Assembly: GCA_018222985.1 (NCBI GenBank)
Contig: JAAEZG010000009.1
Coordinates: 1 to 64,000 of the forward strand
Origin: Gammaproteobacteria bacterium
Lineage (GTDB): Bacteria > Pseudomonadota > Gammaproteobacteria > Enterobacterales > Alteromonadaceae
Length of the DNA stretch: 64,000 nucleotides
Reading direction: 5' to 3'
The notes below the pieces were generated by a model. That model saw only the letters and a list, made by a program, of their open reading frames with translations. It was not told the origin of the DNA and ran no database searches. Position numbers and translations under genes: made by a program. How positions within the stretch are numbered: the stretch's first letter is position 1; every line of letters begins with the position of its first letter. This document shows positions 57,669 to 64,000 of the stretch, piece after piece.

Positions 57669-58580
57669 CTAGCCATTGTGCGTGCGAGTTATCTGTGATA
57701 ATAGCCCAATAATCGCAGTTGGTTGCTCCATATGCACATGGTGCCCGCCTTCTAACTCATGCACGTTCAGCTGTTTTACATAGGGCCGCCAAGCGGTGAT
57801 GGCTTGCTTTAAACGCTCATGCCCCGCGCTACCAAGTACCACATCAAACGAACAAGTAATATGGCTTAACACATCGGCTATTTGCTCTGCGGTTAAGCGC
57901 ACCGGTGACTTTAAGCGTAGCTGTCCGTCAGCGCGAAAGCGAAAGTCATGCTCACCCAGTTGTTCAATGCCGCGTGCCACCAATAGCGCGGCAAGCTCAC
58001 GCGAGAAATCGCCAGCGTGCGTACGCGCTGCAATTGCCGTGTTCAAATCACGATAATGCGGGCGTTTTTTATCTTGCTGCTGCCAGCGGCTTTGAAAGCC
58101 CTGGCGCAAATCGTTGGTGGTATCTGCAGCGGTTGACGCTAACAGCCCAAATGCTTCGATGGCGAGCAGGTGTGTTACACGTTGCGGCTCTATGCCGGCA
58201 AACATGTTTGCCACATAAGCCCCCATAGAGTGCGCCACAATAGTCACCTGCGGCCATTGTTGCTGCTGGCACAGGTACCACAGGTCATACACGTAATCCA
58301 TAAACGGATAAAAATTGCCGACCGGACGGTGATCACTATGCCCGTGACCAGCCCAATCGATGGCAATCAGCCGGTATCGCTGCGCTAACTTGCTCTGCAT
58401 AAACGCATCGGCCAGCGGCACAAAACTGTGCGAATTATCAAGCCACCCATGTAATGCCAACAGTGGATCGCCCTCGGGGTTACCCCAAGCTAAACCGCGA
58501 ATAACACCCCACGGCAGGTGAAAAGCAACAGGCTCGGCACATTGCCGAGCCTGTTGAAATAACAATGTATTATCTAACAT
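57669..58580 (-). CDS. Alpha/beta hydrolase
   Basis: A 303-residue cytosolic esterase-type hydrolase: oxyanion LALHGWLDNSHSF near 42-54, nucleophile Ser in VAHSMGAY near 116-123, and His in EGGHHVHM near 279. The reaction is unknown. A perfect 14-bp inverted repeat (58526-58539 with 58543-58556) lies in codons 8-18. It sits between fadD and the Slp gene, a position occupied by nothing in E. coli. Confidence 0.88.
   Translation of the reverse strand: MLDNTLLFQQARQCAEPVAFHLPWGVIRGLAWGNPEGDPLLALHGWLDNSHSFVPLADAFMQSKLAQRYRLIAIDWAGHGHSDHRPVGNFYPFMDYVYDLWYLCQQQQWPQVTIVAHSMGAYVANMFAGIEPQRVTHLLAIEAFGLLASTAADTTNDLRQGFQSRWQQQDKKRPHYRDLNTAIAARTHAGDFSRELAALLVARGIEQLGEHDFRFRADGQLRLKSPVRLTAEQIADVLSHITCSFDVVLGSAGHERLKQAITAWRPYVKQLNVHELEGGHHVHMEQPTAIIGLLSQITRTHNG
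58526..58556. repeat. Perfect 14-bp inverted repeat inside a coding region
   Basis: CAACAGGCTCGGCA-CAT-TGCCGAGCCTGTTG: 14 paired bases and a three-base loop, located 24 bases into the hydrolase gene. In the minus-strand RNA it is followed by CTTTTC, giving a terminator-like shape early in the mRNA. Purpose unknown. Confidence 0.7.
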
Positions 58581-58602
58581 GCTAATTGGGCTTTGGTTAT
58601 TA

Positions 58603-59184
58603 TTAGTTATTGCCTTGTTTCGGCTGTTCTTTCATCACCGGGCTCGGAATATACACAGGGCTTGGGTAAAACGGCCGCGTGTAATAATAATGGCGATACC
58701 ATAAGGCATCATAATTCACTTCCATTTGCGCTTTTTCTTTGCGCTCGGGCCATAAATACTTAGCAGACACATTGAGCAGCGGAAACAAGTAGTTATACTC
58801 GCCAATAGTGCCTTTTTCTACGCCAGCGACGGTTCCGGTAAAAGTGACTTCGCTACCTTGGGTGTAGACCATGGGGTCAACAAAGCCATTTAACGTGGCA
58901 CGAAATCGGCCAGAACTTTGCTCGCCAGGTACCGGGCGCCCCCACGAATTGAGCGGAAAGTTAACCACCTCAATAACGGTACCTGCATCTGAGTTTTTCA
59001 CTTCAGCAATGACACCGCCCCAACGTGCGGTTTCACCGTTGTTGGCGTTCGGTGTTTCAAGCACCGTCTCGTAGGCAACGAGAGCGTCTTCATTGGCTAC
59101 TTGCAATCTATCGGGCACCGCTGAACACGCCGCTAAGGAAAGCGCCGCGACAACAATTGCTGAGTGTTTTATCCATGCTTTCAT
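58603..59184 (-). CDS. Slp/YeaY family outer-membrane lipoprotein
   Basis: A 193-residue lipoprotein: lipobox ALSLAAC (Cys20), then the Slp domain with WGGVIAEVKN, EVVNFPLNSWGRPVPGEQSSGRF and YTQGSEVTFTGTVAG. The position (fadD side of tsaB) equals YeaY in E. coli. A GTG six bases earlier is too close to AGAGG; the ATG at 59184 is used. C-terminal Tyr/Pro-rich tail (about 165-190). Confidence 0.88.
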   Translation of the reverse strand: MKAWIKHSAIVVAALSLAACSAVPDRLQVANEDALVAYETVLETPNANNGETARWGGVIAEVKNSDAGTVIEVVNFPLNSWGRPVPGEQSSGRFRATLNGFVDPMVYTQGSEVTFTGTVAGVEKGTIGEYNYLFPLLNVSAKYLWPERKEKAQMEVNYDALWYRHYYYTRPFYPSPVYIPSPVMKEQPKQGNN

Positions 59185-59315
59185 AACCACTACCTCTTCA
59201 GACCACTACCACGAAGGTCATGTTGAAAATATAGACTTTAGATCGCCAACTTGCCTAGTAAGTTCCCGCTGCGGCACGATTAATTAAGGTTTACGCCCTT
59301 AACTCGCACTTGTAC

Positions 59316-60011
59316 TTACCGCCCAGGAAGTTTTTTCCAAGCAACTTCGTTGCGCACGTATAACGGCTCTAGTTTTTCTGCAGCAACTGGCTCGCCATGC
59401 GCCAATGCCCATTCCAACATATCTTCAGCTAGCGGTAAGGTGACATCATCCAACACCGCAACTGCCTTGGTTTTATTTAACGCATCGCCATAAGCTTGCC
59501 AACCCGTACCGGCACCAACAACAGTGCCCGTTAGCGCAGGCCACCATGGCTGCTGAGTAATATCTTCTAAAGGCGCCATGTGCGGCTCGCCAAGCGCTGT
59601 TGCAAAGCCATTGTGGTTACTAAATGGCGCCACATATATTTCCTGCATACGGGCATCAATGGCGCTCACCACGGTTTCGGCATGGTGCAAACGAATTGCT
59701 TGCTGCGCCAAGGCCGCCAAAGTACTCACGGCAATCACAGGAATGTCATGGCTAAACGCTAACCCTTGTGCCACGGAAACCCCAATTCGCACCCCGGTAA
59801 AGCTACCTGGGCCATGCCCGACCACCAGAGCGTCAATATCGGCTAAGCTAATTTGTTGCTCGGCAAGTACTTCTTGCACGAAACCTAAAATGCGTTGTGA
59901 ATGTTCGCGCGGCGTTATCGCAGCACGCGTTACTGTACGCTCACCAACTTTCAAGGCGACCGAGCATTGCTCAGTTGACGTATCAATGGCTAAAACAGCC
60001 GCTAATTTCAC
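59316..60011 (-). CDS. tsaB: tRNA threonylcarbamoyladenosine biosynthesis protein TsaB
   Basis: A 231-residue non-catalytic partner of TsaD, in the complex with TsaE and TsaC that makes t6A37 of tRNAs. ASKHA fold: LAIDTSTEQCSVAL at the start, GHGPGSFTGVRIG near 66-78 and DARMQEIYVA. The start is GTG, overlapping the yoaA stop (GTGA). Confidence 0.94.
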   Translation of the reverse strand: MKLAAVLAIDTSTEQCSVALKVGERTVTRAAITPREHSQRILGFVQEVLAEQQISLADIDALVVGHGPGSFTGVRIGVSVAQGLAFSHDIPVIAVSTLAALAQQAIRLHHAETVVSAIDARMQEIYVAPFSNHNGFATALGEPHMAPLEDITQQPWWPALTGTVVGAGTGWQAYGDALNKTKAVAVLDDVTLPLAEDMLEWALAHGEPVAAEKLEPLYVRNEVAWKKLPGR

Positions 60012-61945
60012 TCTGTAGGCTCCTGTGTACGTTCCAAACTATCAAGAAATTCGAGGGCAACGTCTAAACTGCGTGTGCGCCGCATGGCCGGCAAACTGGT
60101 CAGAAAAATACCACCATAAGGCTTAGTCACAAGCCGTTGATCACACACAATTAATACACCGCGGTCGTCGGCATCGCGTATAAGCCGGCCAGCTCCTTGC
60201 TTCAAAGCAATAACCGCTTGCGGCAATTGTACCTGAGCAAAGGGGTCGATGCCACGCAGTCGGCAGTCTTCCACGCGCGCCTGCAACAACGGGTCATCAG
60301 GGCTAGCAAACGGCAGTTTATCGATGATGACGCAACGCAGCGCGTCACCACGCACGTCCACCCCTTCCCAAAACGACGAGGTACCTAACAAAATGCCGTT
60401 ACCGGCAGCAATAAATTGTTCAAGCAAGTCACGTTTGCTGGTACTGCCCTGCACCAGTAAAGGGCGGTCGGTGCGAGTCACCAAAAGTTTGGCGATCATC
60501 TGCAGCATTCGGTGGCTAGTAAACAACACAAAGGTACCACCGGTTTCATTGTGTTCTAACACTTCGCACACGACTTCAAGCAGCGCCGATGGCATGTCCC
60601 GCTCGTGCGGCTGCGGCAAATAGCGAGGCAAACACAACAATGCTTGCTCGTTAAAATTAAAGGGGCTAGGTAAGCACAAACTCTCAGCCTGCTCTATACC
60701 TAACTGCTCGGTAAAATGACTAAAGTCTTCACCGACCGCCAATGTCGCCGAGGTAAAAACCCACGCCATGTCGCTGCGCTGCAAATAACCACCGAATTTA
60801 TCGGCAACGCTCAGCGGCGTTTGATGCAGCGTGACTTGGCGTACGGTGGTTTCAAACCAAAAGCTAAAGCCAGTGCGGCTAACATCTTGAAGCTGCTGCC
60901 ATTTATGTAAAAACTGCACGCACCGCTCATAGGCATTATCAAGATCTTGATGGCGCCCCAACGCGCTTTTACATACCTCGCGCAAAAACTCTAAATGTTC
61001 GGCCACCACGTTGGCCGCCAACTGTACAGCTGGCTGTTTGGAGAAATCGCGCCAGTTGCCGCGCATCGGGTCAGTGGGAAATACTAGGCGCCAGTCTTTT
61101 AGGCTACCCAGCAACTTGTCTGCAGCCTTATCAAGTTGGCGCAAGTCTTTTAACTCAGTCAGGTATAACACCTTAAGTTCGTGCGCCAGCTCTTGCAGCT
61201 GACGACTTGAAACTGCTTCGCCAAAATATTGACTAGCTATATCGGGCAGTTGGTGCGCTTCGTCAAAAATCACCGCATCGGCTTGCGGAACAAGCTCACC
61301 AAAGCCAACATCTTTCAATGCCATGTCGGCAAAAAACAAATGATGATTCACCACCACCAAATCGGCGTCCATCGCTTTTTTGCGCGCTTTTACCAAATAG
61401 CATGCGTCGTAGTCGGGGCAATCACGGCCCAAACAATTATCCACGGTACTTGTCACTTGCGGCAAAATAGCAGCATCTTCTTGCAAAATATTCAGTGCGC
61501 CTACATCACCGTCATCGGTACGCTGCGCCCATTTTCTCACTTCGACTAACTGACTTTGCTGCTCTTTACTTAGCTCACCACTATGCGCCACCGCCTGATT
61601 CATACGATGAAGACACAAGTAATTAGCGCGCCCTTTCAACAATGCGACCATTTTTCGCGGCGCCAACGCGTCACGTAAAGCCGGTAAATCTCGGTGAAAC
61701 AACTGCTCTTGCAGTGCTTTCGTACCAGTAGAAACAATGGCTTTGCCGCCACTTAATAGCACCGGAACCAAGTACGCAAAGGTTTTGCCCGTACCGGTTT
61801 CAGCCTCAACCACTAATTGCGACTTCTGCGCCAGCGCACGCTCCACCGCTTCGGCCATAGTCGTTTGCGACGGCCGCGCGCGAAAGCCAGTCAATGTGCG
61901 CGCAAGTACGCCATCGGCTTGAAATTGTGAGGTAACTTTTGACAT
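60008..61945 (-). CDS. yoaA: ATP-dependent DNA helicase YoaA (XPD-like)
   Basis: A 645-residue XPD/Rad3-type helicase. Walker A EAETGTGKT near 40, iron-sulfur cysteines (NYLC near 111, then NCLGRDCPDYDAC), DEAH motif FDEAHQLPD and the terminal QGAGRLIRD. E. coli YoaA works with HolC in repair of blocked forks. A start 13 codons earlier (61984) exists, but the conserved N-terminus begins at the ATG 61945. tsaB follows with a four-base overlap, as in E. coli. Confidence 0.94.
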   Translation of the reverse strand: MSKVTSQFQADGVLARTLTGFRARPSQTTMAEAVERALAQKSQLVVEAETGTGKTFAYLVPVLLSGGKAIVSTGTKALQEQLFHRDLPALRDALAPRKMVALLKGRANYLCLHRMNQAVAHSGELSKEQQSQLVEVRKWAQRTDDGDVGALNILQEDAAILPQVTSTVDNCLGRDCPDYDACYLVKARKKAMDADLVVVNHHLFFADMALKDVGFGELVPQADAVIFDEAHQLPDIASQYFGEAVSSRQLQELAHELKVLYLTELKDLRQLDKAADKLLGSLKDWRLVFPTDPMRGNWRDFSKQPAVQLAANVVAEHLEFLREVCKSALGRHQDLDNAYERCVQFLHKWQQLQDVSRTGFSFWFETTVRQVTLHQTPLSVADKFGGYLQRSDMAWVFTSATLAVGEDFSHFTEQLGIEQAESLCLPSPFNFNEQALLCLPRYLPQPHERDMPSALLEVVCEVLEHNETGGTFVLFTSHRMLQMIAKLLVTRTDRPLLVQGSTSKRDLLEQFIAAGNGILLGTSSFWEGVDVRGDALRCVIIDKLPFASPDDPLLQARVEDCRLRGIDPFAQVQLPQAVIALKQGAGRLIRDADDRGVLIVCDQRLVTKPYGGIFLTSLPAMRRTRSLDVALEFLDSLERTQEPTE

Positions 61946-62025
61946 GAATTGTGTTTGCTCTAAATGATTCCAGAACTTTAACATGAAATTCGTGATTCGT
62001 CCGCTGTGCTGTTCGTGGTTCGTGC

Positions 62026-62267
62026 GCTTCGCTGTTGGTTAGTCGTTACTCGTTATTCGTTATTCGTTATTTGTTATTTGTTACTCGTTATTACAAAACC
62101 AAATAAGCTATACAACTTGATACAGGAAATTTAAAAAGCCATACAAACCAAAGTTGACAGCAATACTTAATACTATACAATTACCGACATATTAAACGAA
62201 CAGGGCGAAGCCCGTACGAACAGCGAAGCGCACAAACAGCGCAGCGCACGAATAACGAATAACGAGG
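62026..62267. repeat. Inverted clusters of CGTTATT and GTGCGCTTCGCTGTT repeats
   Basis: In the gap between yoaA and the his leader, one cluster (62026-62093) reads GTGCGCTTCGCTGTT followed by several CGTTATT/CGTTACT units. Another (62205-62267) holds inverse copies: AACAGCGAAGCGCAC, AACAGCGCAGCGCAC and CGAATAACGAATAACGAG. The 100 bases between are AT-rich with no gene. This looks like a second dispersed repeat family. Confidence 0.68.
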
Positions 62268-62272
62268 CTTTA

Positions 62273-62317
62273 ATGTACACAACTTGGCATCACCATCATC
62301 ACAATCGAACACGTTAG
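62273..62317 (+). CDS. hisL: his operon leader peptide
   Basis: A 14-residue frame ATG...TAG reading Met-Tyr-Thr-Thr-Trp, then five His in a row, then Asn-Arg-Thr-Arg. The His run lets translation speed report histidyl-tRNA supply. It lies 111 bases upstream of hisG with the attenuator between. No clear Shine-Dalgarno (ACGAGG is the best) and no obvious promoter apart from AT-rich repeats. Confidence 0.93.
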   Translation: MYTTWHHHHHNRTR

Positions 62318-62329
62318 CCCAGTGTGTAC

Positions 62330-62411
62330 TGAAGGCTAACCAATTGTTTTGGGGCTGCCTTCACTAAAGATTCAATGAACCCCGCAAGGCGCTCCCTTCG
62401 CGGGGTTTTTT
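62330..62411 (+). terminator. his attenuator (antiterminator region and terminator)
   Basis: TGAAGGC (62330-62336) pairs with GCCTTCA (62357-62363) as an upstream stem. Further on, AACCCCGC (62378-62385) pairs with GCGGGGTT (62400-62407), extended inside by AAGG/CCTT with one bulge, and is followed by TTTTTT. With hisL this is the classical ribosome-mediated attenuation set-up. Confidence 0.88.
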
Positions 62412-62427
62412 ATTAAGGGAAAAAATT

Positions 62428-63336
62428 ATGGTTGTTGATAAGAATTCACAGCGTTTAACTATCGCCATTCAAAAATCAGGGCGTTTAAGCAAAGAGTCTA
62501 TTGGTTTGCTTCAGGCTTGCGGTTTTAAATTTAGTTTGCACGAGGCACGGTTATTGGCGCACAGCAGTAATCAGCCGGTCGATTTGTTGCGAGTACGCGA
62601 TGATGATATTCCCGGCTTGGTGATGGATGGCGTGGTGGATTTAGGCTTAGTGGGCGAAAACGTGCTTGAAGAAGTACGCTTAGAGCGCCAGGCATTAAAT
62701 TTAGCCTGTAGCGTGCAGCGTTTACGTGCGCTCGACTTTGGCCAGTGCCGTTTGTCCATTGCCGTACCTAAAGAAGAAGGTTACCGCGGTGTGCAAGATT
62801 TAGAAGGCAAGCGCATTGCCACCACCTACCCGTACTTATTGCAAAACTACTTAAAGCAACAAGGTGTCAACGCTAGCAACGCAATATTAACTGGCAGTGT
62901 TGAAGTTGCACCGCGGGCTGGTCTTGCAGACGCAGTGTGTGATCTGGTATCTACCGGCGCCACGTTAGAGGCGAATGGTTTGGTAGAAAAAGAAGTTATA
63001 TTCCGCTCGCAAGCACAGCTGATACAGCGCCCAGAACCACTGAGTGCGGCAAAACAAGCCATTATCGATCAATTGCTGCCGCGTATTGATGGGGTGCAAA
63101 TGGCTCGTGAAAGCAAGTACATCATGCTGCACGCCCCGGTGAGTCAACTTGAGCAAGTGGTTGAACTGCTGCCAGGCGCTGAACGCCCAACTATACTTTC
63201 ACTCAGCCACACTGATGAGCTTGTCGCGGTACACGTTGTGAGTACCGAAAAGTTATTTTGGGAAACCATGGAGCAGTTAAAAGCGATTGGTTGTAGTTCA
63301 ATTCTGGTGATGCCAATTGAAAAAATGATGGGGTAA
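62428..63336 (+). CDS. hisG: ATP phosphoribosyltransferase, long form
   Basis: First enzyme of histidine synthesis, condensing ATP and PRPP. At 302 residues it is the long form with its own regulatory ACT-like C-terminal domain (about 225-300, [13 protein letters not shown]). Other marks are [10 protein letters not shown] at the start, [10 protein letters not shown] near 71-80 and the PRPP loop [14 protein letters not shown] near 172. AAGGGA before the ATG. Controlled by the attenuator. Confidence 0.96.
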   Translation: MVVDKNSQRLTIAIQKSGRLSKESIGLLQACGFKFSLHEARLLAHSSNQPVDLLRVRDDDIPGLVMDGVVDLGLVGENVLEEVRLERQALNLACSVQRLRALDFGQCRLSIAVPKEEGYRGVQDLEGKRIATTYPYLLQNYLKQQGVNASNAILTGSVEVAPRAGLADAVCDLVSTGATLEANGLVEKEVIFRSQAQLIQRPEPLSAAKQAIIDQLLPRIDGVQMARESKYIMLHAPVSQLEQVVELLPGAERPTILSLSHTDELVAVHVVSTEKLFWETMEQLKAIGCSSILVMPIEKMMG

Positions 63337-63339
63337 ACC

Positions 63340-64000
63340 GTGCGTATTAAGCAATGGAATTTATTAAGCTCGATTGAGCAACAGCAGTTGCTTGCACGCC
63401 CTGCCCAAGCGCAGTCAGCGAGCTTGCAGCAACAAGTTGCAGCCATTATTGACGCCGTTGCCAAGAATGGCGATGCGGCGGTGCTGCAATACACTCAGCA
63501 GTTCGATTGCGAATCGTTGCAGCAATTACGTTACAGCGCCAAAGAAATAGCCGAACAGGCAGCCAAACTTAAGCCCACTGTTCGTGCGGCAATTGATAAA
63601 GCCTATAGCACCATTGCGGCCTTTCACCAGGCCCAAACACCGAAGGACATTACCGTAGAAACGGCGCCTGGGGTGGTGTGTACGCAACGCTTTGCCCCTT
63701 TAGATGCGGTTGGGTTGTACATTCCAGGCGGTACCGCGGTGTTACCGTCAACGGCGCTGATGTTAGGTGTGCCTGCGCAAATAGCGAATAACCCGCGCCG
63801 CGTGCTAGTTAGCCCGCCCGACAAAAATGGCGAGCTAAGCCCAGCGCTTATGTACGTTGCACAAAAATGTGGCATCACTGAGGTGTATCGCTGCGGTGGT
63901 GCGCAAGCTATTGCAGCGCTTGCACTTGGCACGGAGTCTATTGCGCCGGTTGCGAAAATTTATGGCCCTGGCAACAGCTATGTCACAGCCGCGAAACAGC
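63340..64000 (+). CDS. hisD: Histidinol dehydrogenase, N-terminal part (cut by window end)
   Basis: Starts at GTG three bases after the hisG stop, reading Arg-Ile-Lys-Gln-Trp-Asn. The 220 codons visible include YIPGGTAVLPST, the Cys of YRCGGAQAIAALA and IYGPGNSYVTAAK, all typical of HisD, the last two steps of histidine synthesis. The frame stays open to the window end; roughly half of the gene is missing. Confidence 0.94.
   Translation, partial: MRIKQWNLLSSIEQQQLLARPAQAQSASLQQQVAAIIDAVAKNGDAAVLQYTQQFDCESLQQLRYSAKEIAEQAAKLKPTVRAAIDKAYSTIAAFHQAQTPKDITVETAPGVVCTQRFAPLDAVGLYIPGGTAVLPSTALMLGVPAQIANNPRRVLVSPPDKNGELSPALMYVAQKCGITEVYRCGGAQAIAALALGTESIAPVAKIYGPGNSYVTAAKQ

Overview
The window is a gammaproteobacterial chromosome segment with about half G+C and dense coding. 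The order rsxABCDGE-nth, the rnd/fadD/Slp/tsaB/yoaA cluster (the E. coli order), ycgL/ycgM/ycgN and the his attenuator all point to Gammaproteobacteria. A marine Alteromonadales member, most likely Idiomarinaceae, is my best guess. That placement is inferred from gene content and not from a search.

Layout. 1-4.5 kb: tRNA-Ala and two tRNA-Glu (minus strand), a methyltransferase, carbonic anhydrase, gltX, tRNA-Val and two small membrane proteins. 4.5-9.3 kb: uvrB with a coupled MATE exporter, then a class I aminotransferase. 9.3-10.2 kb: a gene-free AT-rich stretch with DnaA boxes, then four identical tRNA-Asn genes. 10.1-11.8 kb: glycosyltransferase plus PAP2 phosphatase. 12-19 kb: rsx electron-transfer operon, nth, gloA, rnt. 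19-23.9 kb: Tsx-like porin, DUF2238 protein, yeast-type cytosine deaminase, a lipoprotein fusing an alpha/beta hydrolase to a serine beta-lactamase-like domain, a GPP34 protein and a VOC protein.

23.9-27.5 kb: an array of minus-strand gene cassettes, each ending in an attC-like site, with no integrase in the window. This looks like a CALIN-type integron remnant or a detached array. 27.9-33 kb: GFA protein, hydrolase, an XRE-DUF4870-beta-lactamase fusion regulator, HAD phosphatase, rhlE. 33.1-41.4 kb: a complete type I restriction-modification operon (hsdM, hsdS, PrrC/RloC-like ATPase, RhuM-Fic, hsdR), which is the second defence-like block. 41.4-44.5 kb: a large secreted endonuclease and a DUF1294 protein. 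44.6-52.4 kb: dbpA, racemase, peroxiredoxin, grxD, sodB, ankyrin lipoprotein, fadR, dsbB. 52.4-62 kb: a mostly co-directional minus-strand block ycgN-ycgM-lytic transglycosylase-ycgL-rnd-fadD-hydrolase-Slp-tsaB-yoaA. 62.3-64 kb: his leader peptide, attenuator, hisG and the start of hisD, cut by the window edge.

Two families of short dispersed repeats recur. One (core AAGAGCAAGAGCGATATTAG, then ATATTGG units) lies directly after the stop codons of five genes. The other (CGTTATT units with GTGCGCTTCGCTGTT) surrounds the yoaA/his intergenic region.
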